Of a stretch of 64,000 bases of DNA, positions 1 through 8,170 are shown in pieces (positions within the stretch are counted from its first letter, which is position 1; every line of letters starts with the position of its first letter). Both the position numbers and the translations under genes were made by a program. The notes beneath the pieces were generated by a model, which saw only the letters and a program-made list of their open reading frames with translations, was not told where the DNA came from and did not search any database. Origin of the DNA: Streptomyces sp. B21-105 (lineage in GTDB: Bacteria; Actinomycetota; Actinomycetes; Streptomycetales; Streptomycetaceae); the NCBI RefSeq assembly GCF_036898465.1, contig NZ_JARUMJ010000001.1, forward strand, positions 8,308,001 to 8,372,000, in the 5' to 3' direction.

Positions 1-1
1 G

Positions 2-805
2 GCGCAGCCCGCCGCGGACGCCGAGGCGCCGGCCGGCGGTGACCTCGTCACCGAGGGGGTCCGGTACGCGTACCGGGCCGGACACGACGTGCTGCACGAC
101 ATCGATCTGCGGGTCGCCGCCGGTGAACGGCTCGCCGTCGTCGGCCCGTCCGGCGCGGGCAAGAGCACACTCGGCCGTCTTCTGGCCGGCGTGCACGACC
201 CCACGGCGGGCTCGGTCTCCCTCGGCGGCACCGCCCTCCTCGACCTCCCGCCGAGCCGACTGCGCCGGTCCGTGGCACTGGTCACCCAGGAGCACCATGT
301 GTTCCGGGGCACGCTGCGCGACAACCTGCTGATCGCCCGGCCCGACGCGCAGGAGACCGACCTGAGACGGGCCCTCGCGGTCGTGGACGCCGAGGAGTGG
401 AGCGCCGGTCTGGGCGGCCTGGACGCCGAAGTGGGCTCCGGAGCGGCCGCGCTCACCCCCGACCAGGCACAGCAACTCGCCCTGGCCCGCCTGGTCCTCG
501 CCGATCCGCAGACGGTCGTCCTCGACGAGGCCACGTCCCTGCTGTCCCCCCATGCGGCACGCCGCCTGGAACGCACCCTCGCCCGCGTACTGGCCGGACG
601 CACCGTCATCGCCATCGCGCACCGGCTGCACACGGCGCACGACGCCGACCGCATCGTCGTCATGGAGTCCGGAAGGATCAGCGAGACGGGAACCCACCAC
701 GAACTCGTCACGCGCGACGGCCCCTACGCCCGCCTGTGGTCGACCTGGCACACGGCCGACCGCAGCGACACCCCCGCCGCGACGGCAGGCGGCACCCCGT
801 CGTAA
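2..805 (+). CDS. ABC transporter ATP-binding domain, 3' part (5' end outside window)
   Basis: This is the C-terminal nucleotide-binding domain of an ABC transporter, open from the window edge. Visible motifs are Walker A GPSGAGKST, Q-loop VTQEHH, Walker B TVVLDEATS and the H-loop AIAHRL. The ABC signature, usually LSGGQ, reads LTPDQ, which suggests one degenerate site of a heterodimeric exporter. The N-terminal membrane half would lie upstream and cannot be seen. The C-terminus (GGTPS) follows normal spacing after the D/H-loop region, so the 3' end is complete. No terminator hairpin is obvious downstream. The family call is firm and the substrate is unknown. Confidence 0.9.
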   Translation, partial: AQPAADAEAPAGGDLVTEGVRYAYRAGHDVLHDIDLRVAAGERLAVVGPSGAGKSTLGRLLAGVHDPTAGSVSLGGTALLDLPPSRLRRSVALVTQEHHVFRGTLRDNLLIARPDAQETDLRRALAVVDAEEWSAGLGGLDAEVGSGAAALTPDQAQQLALARLVLADPQTVVLDEATSLLSPHAARRLERTLARVLAGRTVIAIAHRLHTAHDADRIVVMESGRISETGTHHELVTRDGPYARLWSTWHTADRSDTPAATAGGTPS

Positions 806-910
806 CGCCGGACGGCATGACGCCCTCGGACCCCACTGCCACCCCGGTCGAGCCGGGGAAAGGGGCATGGACGTCAGCCGTAGGCCGTTGTGGCCAAACA
901 AGGGGAGATG

Positions 911-1080
911 ATGATCGACTACCGCAAGGGGACCGTTCCGGTGTGGATGCTGGCGACCGGTGACGTCCAGATGCCCGCACTGTCGCGGCCAACGGCCGCA
1001 CCACGGACGTGGCGATCGAGATCGTCCGCGACAGGGACGGCTCCGTGGTCGTGTTCCCCACGCTGCCCGCCGAGGCGTAG
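911..1080 (+). pseudogene. Small broken ORF, unknown function
   Basis: From ATG 911 the frame reads MIDYRKGTVPVWMLATGDV and then loses sense. From about 976 another frame reads on in gene-like sequence (GRTTDVAIEIVRDRD, then VVFPTLPAEA and a stop at 1078-1080). Joined, the two pieces would give a protein of about 55 residues with one frameshift near 970. The run AAGGGGAG sits just before the start. I do not recognise the family. It may be a degraded small gene or chance coding-like sequence between the ABC gene and the nuclease. Confidence 0.35.
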
Positions 1081-1240
1081 GCGCGCCGCACTCACGGGGT
1101 GAGTGGTGGGCTCGCACCGTCATCGGCTGTTCTACGCCCGGCGACGATACGACCAGTGCCTTTCAGGGCGTACCCGAACGGGCAGAAAGCGATATGCCGT
1201 TCTGATGACCGATCAGGCGCCACATGCATAGAGTCAAGCC

Positions 1241-2350
1241 ATGGTGAGGCTGGTGACGCTGCGGGGGTACCTTCTCGAAGAGGTCCTCGCCTGGCTGCTG
1301 CGGTCCAGTGGGTACCGTCTGCTGACGGAACGGGACGACCCGGCCCGACCGCCGTGGAAGGTGTTGGAGAAACGCAAACACGGACTGGTGGTGCGGGGGC
1401 GCGGGGCCTGGCATCAGGCGGACGCTCTGGGCGAGTTCCAGTACGTGCCGCCGTTCTCACTCCCGATCCGTCTGTTCGCCGAGGCGAAGTTCACCCGCCT
1501 CAAGGTCGGTCTCCCCACCGTGCGCAACGGCCATGGTGTCGTGCATGACCTCAACGAAAACGTCGTCACCACGCTGAGCGGCGGCTCCGGACCGCGCCGC
1601 CCGAGGGTGCGCTATCACTACAGCTACGCGATCTTCTCGACGTCAGGGTTCACCCAGGATGCCCAGGAGTTCGCACTGGCCCATCAGATCTCCCTCATCG
1701 ACCTGTCGCTGCCCGACTTCCAGCCGCTGTGCGACCTGGTGAGTGTGGCGTCCGAGTCGGTCCACGACGCCATGAGTTCGATGCCGCCTAGTGAGCGGCC
1801 TACCGTGTACGAGATTCGCAACTACCTGCGTCGGCATCTGTTGGAGCTGTGGGACGAGCCCGCAGCCGAAGATCCCTCGGTGACCGATCCGCTCGACGCG
1901 TTGGCGGCGGGCCTGCACCGCCGGTCGTCGTTGGGACTCGTCCTGGGCTTTCCCGCTGCTCCGTTCGTCCTCGGGCTCGTCTCCAGAGATCTCCGTGCCT
2001 TTGTCCGGCACGCCCGGGAGCACCCCACTCACGCCGTCCGCGTGCACAGGAGCCAACGGTCGGTGGGACATCCCGTGTGGCTGATCGAACCGCGCGGAGG
2101 CCATGCCTACAGGCTGACCTTCAGTCTGCCGGAGCAGGTGGAGGCATGGATCCTTGACCAGGAGGAGGGATCACGGTCCCGCACTCACTGGATGACGCGG
2201 AACCTCCTCGCCGCCATCACCATGTACTGGGTCGACGAACACCACACCCACACCTTCCAGCTTCAGTACAGCGCGAGTGAGTTCCGGGAGGTCAGCGGGA
2301 GGCGGGAACCGTCCTTCAACGACTTCGGTGAGGCACCGGACCTCTTCTGA
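1241..2350 (+). CDS. Putative PD-(D/E)XK (Mrr-like) nuclease, orphan
   Basis: A 369-residue protein whose N-terminal third carries a restriction-endonuclease-like core. A conserved Glu sits in the first helix (E13/E14, LLEEVLAWLL). A second strand has HQADALG with Asp61, and a third has FAEAKF with Glu81 and Lys83, which gives the D...ExK arrangement. The remaining ~230 residues are unassigned. There is no methyltransferase, helicase or other defence gene nearby, so it is not an obvious restriction pair. No Shine-Dalgarno precedes ATG 1241, but TAGAGT (1229-1234) would suit a -10 box for a leaderless mRNA. GC is a little lower than in the neighbours. The nuclease call rests on the motifs alone and the biological role is inference. 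Confidence 0.65.
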   Translation: MVRLVTLRGYLLEEVLAWLLRSSGYRLLTERDDPARPPWKVLEKRKHGLVVRGRGAWHQADALGEFQYVPPFSLPIRLFAEAKFTRLKVGLPTVRNGHGVVHDLNENVVTTLSGGSGPRRPRVRYHYSYAIFSTSGFTQDAQEFALAHQISLIDLSLPDFQPLCDLVSVASESVHDAMSSMPPSERPTVYEIRNYLRRHLLELWDEPAAEDPSVTDPLDALAAGLHRRSSLGLVLGFPAAPFVLGLVSRDLRAFVRHAREHPTHAVRVHRSQRSVGHPVWLIEPRGGHAYRLTFSLPEQVEAWILDQEEGSRSRTHWMTRNLLAAITMYWVDEHHTHTFQLQYSASEFREVSGRREPSFNDFGEAPDLF

Positions 2351-2375
2351 TCCCAGGGGCGTGGCCATCCCGGCG

Positions 2376-2620
2376 CCGGCCGCCGTCCCGCGTGGCGGAG
2401 CGCGGAGAGTTGCTCGCGTTCCTGTACGGCCACGTTGGTGGGGAGGGCGTCGGCGAGGGCCCGGGCTCGGCTGAGCACGTAACGCGCCGCGTGCCAGCGC
2501 TTGCTGTTGATCGCGGTGCGGGCCACCCCGATGGTCTGCTGCAACGCCTTGATCTTCGCGGGCTGCCGCCGGGGTATCGGAGACTCCGCCCCGCTGCTCC
2601 GCCGCTGCCCGGCGGCACGG
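2376..2620 (-). pseudogene. Possible gene remnant, minus strand, family unknown
   Basis: Read on the minus strand, this stretch gives a plausible amphipathic segment (KIKALQQTIGVARTAINSKR and RYVLSRARALADALPT) with normal Streptomyces codon choice. It has no convincing start and its frame runs on into the 3' end of the nuclease gene. It looks like the C-terminal part of a helical protein that has lost its N-terminus. I cannot name a family. The rest of 2351-2824 shows nothing else recognisable. Confidence 0.3.
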
Positions 2621-2824
2621 GTCCCCCAGTCAGCACCCGACGTCAGGACGACGGCCGCACGGGGATTACTGCTCTGGCTATGAACACCCGGACACCCGCC
2701 GCGGAGCCCGAGGCGAGATATCCGGCGGGTCGAGCAGTCCCTCTCTTCTGTTCGGATGTGATCGGGCGTGGTCGTTCGTATTCGAGGGTGTTCTGAATCG
2801 TTGACTGCGGGTCCGATCGCGGGA

Positions 2825-2848
2825 TGAGGTGGCCTTTCCACCACCTCA
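2825..2848 (+). promoter_or_regulatory. Perfect 8-bp inverted repeat before the DUF2264 gene
   Basis: TGAGGTGG (2825-2832) and CCACCTCA (2841-2848) are exact inverse copies around an 8-base loop. They end two bases before the GGAGG ribosome binding site of the gene starting at 2860. The site could be an operator, or an mRNA hairpin that affects initiation. The symmetry is directly visible and its function is inference. Confidence 0.45.
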
Positions 2849-2859
2849 CGGAGGAAGCG

Positions 2860-4854
2860 ATGACGCCCAGCGAGGATCGGGGCCGGTCCCCGTACACGGG
2901 ATGGACCAGAGACCACTGGACCGATCTCGCCGACCGGATGCTCGCGGCGGTCGATCCGTACCGCTCCCCACGCGGGGCCCGGATCGAACTGCCCGGTCCG
3001 GCGAGCCGCTACGGCCCGGTCTCCGACGGCCTGGAAGGCTTCGCCCGTACCTTCCTGCTCGCCGGTTTCCGCGTCGCCGGAGAGCACGGCGCCGACCCCG
3101 CGAACCTGCTGGAACGGTATGCACAGGGCTTGGCGGCGGGCACCGACCCCCACTCACCGGAGGCCTGGCCCCGCCCGGACGAACTCGACCAGGCCAAGGT
3201 CGAGGCCGCCTCCATCGCGCTGGTGCTGCAACTGACCAGGCCCTGGCTGTGGGACCAGCTCGACGAAGAGGTGCGGGAACGCGTCGTCGGATGGCTGGGG
3301 GCCGTCGTGAACCAGCCCTATCCGCCCATCAACTGGGTCTGGTTCCGGATCGTGGTGGAGTCCTTCCTGCGCGAGGTCGGCGGACCGTGGTCGGCCGCCG
3401 ACATCGAGGAGGACCTGGCCGTCCACGCCTCGCTGCGCCGCCCCGGCGGCTGGCTCAGCGACGGACAGGAACGGGCCTACGATCACTACACCGGCTGGGC
3501 GCTGCACCTCTACCCGCTGCTGTGGACCCACCTGTTCGACGTCACCGGCACCCTGGTTGCGCCGTCCCTGCGCCGGACCTGGGCCGACGACCTCGCCCGC
3601 TATCTCGACGACGCGGTACGCCTGGTCGGCACGGACGGCTCCCCGCTGTTGCAGGGCCGCAGCCTGATCTACCGTTTCGCCGCCGCGGCGCCCTTCTGGG
3701 TCGGCGCGATCACCGGCACCGGCGGGCAGCCGCCCGGCCTGGTGCGCAGGGTGACCAGCGGCATCGTCCGGCACTTCACCGACCATGGGGCCCCCGACCG
3801 GGAAGGACTCCTCGGCCCGGGCTGGCACGCCGCCTGGCCCGCCATGCGGCAGGCGTACTCCGGGCCCGGCTCGCCGTACTGGGCGACCAAGGGCATGCTC
3901 GGGCTGATGCTGCCCGCGGAGCACCCGGTGTGGACGGCCCCCGAGAGGCCGCTGCCGGTGGAGACCGGGGACGTGGCCCGGGTGATCGAGGCCCCCGGCT
4001 GGCTGCTCGGCGCCCGGCGCGACGACGGCATCGCGCTGGTGCTCAACCACGGCACCGACCACGCGAGCCCCGGCGACCTGCGCGCGGACTCACCGCTGTA
4101 CGCGCGGCTGGGCTACTCCACGGCCACCGTTCCGCCGCTGGTCGGCGCGGGGGTGACGGACCCGGTGGACAACGCGGTCGTGGTGCTCGACGACGCCGGC
4201 CGGGCCGGCCATCGCAGCGGGTTCGAGACCCTGTTCGCCCGTGAGCTCCCCGGCGGAGTCCTCACCGCCGCCTCCCGGGGGCCGGTGCGCTGGGTCGACA
4301 GCGACGCCGACGACGCACCCGACCACGGCTCCGGCCGCAGCGGCCCGACGAGGCCCGGCCCGGTGATCACCGTCGCCTCGGTGCTGCGGGCGGGGACGGA
4401 GATCCGGCTGGTCAGGGTCGACCCGCCGCCGACGCGAACGGACTCCACCTGGCGCTCGGTCCGCCTCGGCGGCTGGCCGCTGGCCGCCGACCTCCAGCCC
4501 CGCACCCGATCGGGCGCCCACGGCTGGCAGGGCCCGTACGCCGAGGCGCGCACGGTGTCCCTGCGCTCGCGGCTCTGCGGCCTTCGCGGGCTGCACCACG
4601 GCGGAGTCGCCGTCACGAAGGACGACAGCCCGCTCGGCAGCCGCACCGCTACGCCGTGGCTGGCCACGGACGGCGTGCCGTACGGCGAGGTGCTCGCCGC
4701 GACGGTGCTCCTCGACCGGGGCTCAGCGGACGTACCCGTCCCTGCCCTCGCCCTCGCCGTGCACCCCACTCCCGACGGCGGCCACCAAGCCGTACTCACC
4801 TGGCCGGACGGTCACACCACCCGCGTCGAACTGCCCGCCGCCGGGGCGCGGTGA
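2860..4854 (+). CDS. DUF2264 domain protein
   Basis: A 664-residue protein of the DUF2264 type, an alpha/alpha-barrel-like family often found in carbohydrate-use loci, with no established reaction. The N-terminal two thirds contain the conserved Trp/Tyr-rich helices (NWVWFRIVVESFLREVG and DGQERAYDHYTGWALHLYPL), and the last ~250 residues form a beta-rich tail. There is no signal peptide. ATG 2860 is chosen over an in-frame ATG at 2824 because GGAGGAAG lies just upstream. It converges with the DeoR/LacI-type repressor gene downstream, with a short tandem repeat between them. A role in oligosaccharide use is inferred from neighbours only. Confidence 0.8.
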   Translation: MTPSEDRGRSPYTGWTRDHWTDLADRMLAAVDPYRSPRGARIELPGPASRYGPVSDGLEGFARTFLLAGFRVAGEHGADPANLLERYAQGLAAGTDPHSPEAWPRPDELDQAKVEAASIALVLQLTRPWLWDQLDEEVRERVVGWLGAVVNQPYPPINWVWFRIVVESFLREVGGPWSAADIEEDLAVHASLRRPGGWLSDGQERAYDHYTGWALHLYPLLWTHLFDVTGTLVAPSLRRTWADDLARYLDDAVRLVGTDGSPLLQGRSLIYRFAAAAPFWVGAITGTGGQPPGLVRRVTSGIVRHFTDHGAPDREGLLGPGWHAAWPAMRQAYSGPGSPYWATKGMLGLMLPAEHPVWTAPERPLPVETGDVARVIEAPGWLLGARRDDGIALVLNHGTDHASPGDLRADSPLYARLGYSTATVPPLVGAGVTDPVDNAVVVLDDAGRAGHRSGFETLFARELPGGVLTAASRGPVRWVDSDADDAPDHGSGRSGPTRPGPVITVASVLRAGTEIRLVRVDPPPTRTDSTWRSVRLGGWPLAADLQPRTRSGAHGWQGPYAEARTVSLRSRLCGLRGLHHGGVAVTKDDSPLGSRTATPWLATDGVPYGEVLAATVLLDRGSADVPVPALALAVHPTPDGGHQAVLTWPDGHTTRVELPAAGAR

Positions 4855-4977
4855 CGTCGGCGTCCTGTCCGCAGCCGGGGCGCGGTGTCGTCCTCGTCCT
4901 GACCGCCGTCCGGGCGCGGTGACGTCGGCGTCCTGATCGCCGTCCGGTCACAGTGACGTCGTTCTCCTGACCGAGGA
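4841..4977. repeat. Imperfect ~34-bp tandem repeat, four units
   Basis: Units begin at 4841, 4875, 4910 and 4944, spaced 34-35 bp apart, with a common core of CCGGGGCGCGGTGACGTCG followed by a GTCCTG block. The fourth unit is the most diverged. The array starts inside the last codons of the DUF2264 gene, supplies its stop codon, fills the intergenic gap and ends inside the 3' end of the convergent repressor gene. Replication slippage is the likely origin. Confidence 0.75.
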
Positions 4978-6060
4978 GTCGCGCAGGATCAGTTCCGGCA
5001 GGATGAGCACGCGCTGCGGCGGACGGCGCCTGCCCTCCTTGAGGCGGGAGACCATCATCTCGACCGCCGTCCGGCCGACACGGGCCTTGGGCGGGCGGAC
5101 GGCCGTGATGGCCGGCTCGGCGAGATGGGCGACCTCGTCGTCGTAGCCGACCAGGGCGATGTCGTCCGGGATGGCGACGCCCTGCTCGGAGAGGTACTGG
5201 GCGATGGAGATGGCGTCGGGGTCGCTGTGCACGATCAGCGCGGTGATCCGGTACCTGCGGCACCGCTCCAGGATGTCCTCGATGGCCTGCCGGTGGCCCG
5301 GCTCGTAGAGGGCCACCCCCGCGCGGACCACGAAGTCGTCGGGCAGACCGAGTTCCCCGCAGGCCTTGTGCCAGCCCTGGACGAGGTGGACCGAGGTCGG
5401 GCTGCCCTTGGACAGCACCAGCCCGATCCGGCCGTGCCCGTGCTCGTGGAGGTGACGCACGGCCATCTCCAGACCGAGCGCGTGGTCGCTGCGCACCCAT
5501 TCCAGCTGGCGCGGGGTCGGCGTCCAGGAGGAGGTCTGCCGCTCCACCAGGACGGTCGGCACCGGCAGATCGCCGATCCAGTCGATCATCTCGTCGACAC
5601 CGTCCCCGTCCTCCAGATTGGGGGCCAGCAGCAGCCCCTGCACCTGCTTGGCCTCGACCAGCCGGCTGATCTGCCGGCGGTCCTCGGCCTGGTCGTAGCT
5701 GGATCCGCGCAGCTGGAGCTGGACACCGAGAACGGCGGCGGCCGCGCGGGCGCCGCTGACCACCTGTGGCCAGTAATAGTCCAACGACGGCACGACCATC
5801 CCGATGGAGAAGGGGGTCGCCGCCGGGCGGGCGCGGCGCGCCTGAGCCTGCGCCGAGTCGAGTTCGGTCGGCAGGGTGGCACCCCCGTGCACCTTCGTCA
5901 GCAGGCCGCGCGCGGCGAGTGCGGCGATGTCGCGGCGGACCGTCAGCTCGCTGACCTCCAGGAGTTGTGCCAGGTCACGAACGCGTACAGCGCCATGCAG
6001 ACGCAGCTCGTCCATGAGTCGCTCTCTGCGTTGAAGAGCGAACGGCCGGTCTTCGGTCAT
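4948..6060 (-). CDS. DeoR-type HTH / LacI-type sugar-sensor transcriptional regulator
   Basis: A 370-residue regulator. Residues ~5-65 form a DeoR-like winged helix (RRERLMDELRLHGAVRVRDL and LTVRRDIAALAARGLL, then KVHGGA). From ~80 on there is a LacI/GalR-type periplasmic-binding-protein fold (FSIGMVVPSLDYYWPQVV through VALVGYDDEVAHLAEPAITA and a C-terminal ELILRDSS). Such proteins normally repress sugar genes and are released by a ligand. ATG 6060 is preferred to upstream in-frame starts because the HTH then begins at the usual distance. It is transcribed away from the hydroxyacid dehydrogenase, so it probably controls the shared 180-bp gap. The effector is unknown. Confidence 0.85.
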   Translation of the reverse strand: MTEDRPFALQRRERLMDELRLHGAVRVRDLAQLLEVSELTVRRDIAALAARGLLTKVHGGATLPTELDSAQAQARRARPAATPFSIGMVVPSLDYYWPQVVSGARAAAAVLGVQLQLRGSSYDQAEDRRQISRLVEAKQVQGLLLAPNLEDGDGVDEMIDWIGDLPVPTVLVERQTSSWTPTPRQLEWVRSDHALGLEMAVRHLHEHGHGRIGLVLSKGSPTSVHLVQGWHKACGELGLPDDFVVRAGVALYEPGHRQAIEDILERCRRYRITALIVHSDPDAISIAQYLSEQGVAIPDDIALVGYDDEVAHLAEPAITAVRPPKARVGRTAVEMMVSRLKEGRRRPPQRVLILPELILRDSSVRRTTSL

Positions 6061-6106
6061 CGACAGCCCCGTCGTGGTCGGCCGGCTTCTGCCGCCGAGA
6101 TGATCT

Positions 6107-6154
6107 GTTCGAGCATGAACTTTTTGGTTCGCTCGCGTTCGGAGTGTAGTGAAC
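6107..6154. promoter_or_regulatory. Clustered GTTC/GAAC half-sites between divergent genes
   Basis: GTTC-N6-GAAC occupies 6107-6120, with further GTTC at 6127 and 6137 and GAAC at 6151. This is the only repeated symmetrical pattern in the gap between the repressor and the dehydrogenase, so it is the best candidate operator for the DeoR/LacI-type regulator. The half-sites are short and could occur by chance. Confidence 0.35.
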
Positions 6155-6241
6155 GTGTGCTTCCGACCACTATCTCTGTTCCCACGGCGCAATCAAGCCA
6201 ACCGGTCGACGCGAACCGTTCACGGGAAGGACCGACGTCCG

Positions 6242-7264
6242 ATGCAGAGGAAGCCCCACGCTCTGATCGTCATGAGCAGCGAGAGCTTCGCCGCGCATTT
6301 CGACTCCGTCCGGCTCGCGCGTCTGGCCGATCTGGTCACCCTCGACGAGCTGCTGTTCACCGACAGCCTCGACGGCCCGGGGGAGCGGGCCCGCCTCGCG
6401 GACGCTGAGGTCCTGATCACCTCCTGGGGCGCCCCCATGCTGACGCCCGAGCTGCTGGCCGCCGCCCCCGCGCTGCGGGCGGTACTGCACTGCGCGGGCA
6501 GCGTGCGCCACCTGGTGGGCGACGAGGTGTGGCGCCGCGGGATCCGGGTGGCCTCGGCGGCGGACGCCAACGCGGTCCCCGTCGCGCAGTACACGCTGGC
6601 GGCCGTGATCCTCGCCGGCAAGAAGGCCCCCTTCCTCGCCGCCGACGAACAGCGCGCCTACCAGGGCTGGGGGCCGGTGATCACGGGCTACGGCGACCTG
6701 TCGAACTTCGACCGCACCGTGGGGATCGTCGGCTTCTCCCGGATCGGCCGCAAGGTCGTCGAGCTGCTCAAGGTCCTGGAGGGCACCACCTGCCTGGTCG
6801 CGGACCCCTACGCGGACCCGGCCGAGGTGGAACAGGCGGGCGCCACCCTCGTTCCGCTGGACGAACTGTTGCTCCGAGCGGATGTGTTGTCCCTGCACGC
6901 GCCCGAACTGCCGGAGACCTGGCACATGATCGGCGCGAAGGAACTCAACCTGTTGCCCGACCACGCCACGGTGATCAACACGGCGCGGGGCAGCCTGATC
7001 GACTCCGAGGCACTGGCCGTCGAGTGCGCCTCCGGCCGCCTCCACGCCATCCTCGACGTCACCGACCCCGAGCCGCTGCCCGTGGACTCACCGCTGCGGA
7101 ACCTGCCCGGAGTGATGATCACCCCGCATATCGCGGGCTCGCTCGGCTCGGAGATCCGTCGCCTCACCGACCACACCCTGGACGAGCTGGACCGGTGGAT
7201 CGCGCGACAACCCCTGCACCACGAGATCACCGCGGAGGACTGGGCCCTCGGCCGTCACGCCTGA
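6242..7264 (+). CDS. D-isomer-specific 2-hydroxyacid dehydrogenase
   Basis: A 340-residue NAD(P)-dependent dehydrogenase of the D-2-hydroxyacid family. The nucleotide-binding motif reads VGIVGFSRIGRKV. The catalytic Arg lies in INTARGSLID, the Glu in TDPEPLP and the His in ITPHIAGS. It would reduce a 2-keto acid or oxidise a 2-hydroxy acid, and the exact substrate cannot be read from sequence. ATG 6242 follows GGGAAGGA at a good distance. It is divergent from the DeoR/LacI-type gene and is followed by a broken sugar-permease gene, so it probably belonged to a sugar or sugar-acid operon. Confidence 0.85.
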   Translation: MQRKPHALIVMSSESFAAHFDSVRLARLADLVTLDELLFTDSLDGPGERARLADAEVLITSWGAPMLTPELLAAAPALRAVLHCAGSVRHLVGDEVWRRGIRVASAADANAVPVAQYTLAAVILAGKKAPFLAADEQRAYQGWGPVITGYGDLSNFDRTVGIVGFSRIGRKVVELLKVLEGTTCLVADPYADPAEVEQAGATLVPLDELLLRADVLSLHAPELPETWHMIGAKELNLLPDHATVINTARGSLIDSEALAVECASGRLHAILDVTDPEPLPVDSPLRNLPGVMITPHIAGSLGSEIRRLTDHTLDELDRWIARQPLHHEITAEDWALGRHA

Positions 7265-7290
7265 GCGCCCCCGACCATCGGCCACCGAAC

Positions 7291-7729
7291 ATCATCATGC
7301 AGCGCCTGGGACTGGTGAACACCCATCTGTCGCTGATCCTGCTCCAGGCGTTCGGGGCGTTCGGCGTCTTCCTGATGCGGCAGTACTACCAGTCCATCCC
7401 GGAGGAGCTGAGCGAGGCGGCCCGCCTGGACGGACTGAGCGAGTACGGCATCTGGGCCCGGATCATGCTGCCGCTGGCCAAGCCCGCGCTGGCCGGACTG
7501 GCGCTGCTCCGTCCTCACCTGGAACGACTACATGGGCCCGTTCATCTACCTGACGGACAACGACCTGTGGACCGTTCAGCTGGGCCTGCGGTCGTTCGTC
7601 GGGGTGTACGACTCCCGGTACGCGATGATCATGACGGGTTCGGTGCTGTCCGTGCTGCCGATCGTGGTCGTGTTCCTGCTCGGCCAGCGCCACTTCGTCC
7701 AGGGCATCGCCACCAGCGGGATGGAGTGA
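7291..7729 (+). pseudogene. MalG-type sugar ABC permease, 5'-truncated and frameshifted
   Basis: The frame from about 7291 reads a typical inner-membrane permease half with the EAA loop (EELSEAARLDGLSEYGIW then ARIMLPLAKPALAGLAL). Near 7510 sense moves to another frame (TWNDYMGPFIYLTDNDLW, then VVFLLGQRHFVQGIATSG) up to the stop at 7727-7729. The first ~150 residues of a normal 280-residue permease are missing. A two-base loss around the CTGCTCC at 7505-7511 would explain the shift. It is the relic of the transport operon downstream of the dehydrogenase. Confidence 0.85.
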
Positions 7730-7737
7730 GCGCCGCG

Positions 7738-7863
7738 ATGAGCACCCGAGTCGACGACCTCCGTCCACGGTTCAACGTCAGCCAGGGCTCCTGGGACCTC
7801 ATCTGGTCCCACGTCCGAACGGCGGACCGCGTAGCTCCCGAGCGACACCGAAACGACATGTGA
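7738..7863 (+). pseudogene. 5' fragment of a truncated gene (41 codons)
   Basis: ATG 7738 lies 8 bases after the permease stop, as expected for the next gene of the operon. It begins MSTRVDDLRPRFNVSQGSW in good codon usage, then becomes poor and stops at 7863, where the SnoaL-upstream sequence starts. It looks like the first ~20 residues of a lost enzyme gene, perhaps a glycosidase, joined to unrelated DNA. The family is not identifiable. Confidence 0.4.
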
Positions 7864-8170
7864 CGTGCGTCACGTCATCCCATTGGTTACGTTGAGGTGC
7901 CTGGATGCCGATGGCGATTATGGAGGCGCAGCAGGAGAACGCGCCGAAGGAGAGCGTCCGTGGATCGAGGGCGTGTGCACCGCGGGGTCTGACTCTTCCC
8001 GGCGGGCCGGCAGTCCAGGGTTGAAATCCGGGGCAGTGCCCGAGGAGCAGGTCTGCCGAAACCTGACTGCGCGTCGTTGATCCGTCCCGAGTCGCGCACG
8101 ACGCGGCTCGCATCCAACCCGTTAACGGTAGTCGTACCGCCTCTGCGGCAGAGGCGTGAGGAGTGTTGTC
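7861..8170 (+). promoter_or_regulatory. Leader of SnoaL-like gene copy 1, with palindrome and extra block
   Basis: The leader starts with the palindrome TGACG-TG-CGTCA (7861-7872). The block CATCCCATTGGTTAC and a TTGAGGTG box follow, and both recur with small changes at 12113-12152 before copy 2. Relative to copy 2, this leader has ~120 extra bases (about 7950-8070) with several GC-rich complementary segments. The last ~70 bases align again with copy 2 up to the start codon. The shared palindrome could be an operator of the nearby HxlR regulator. Confidence 0.45.
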
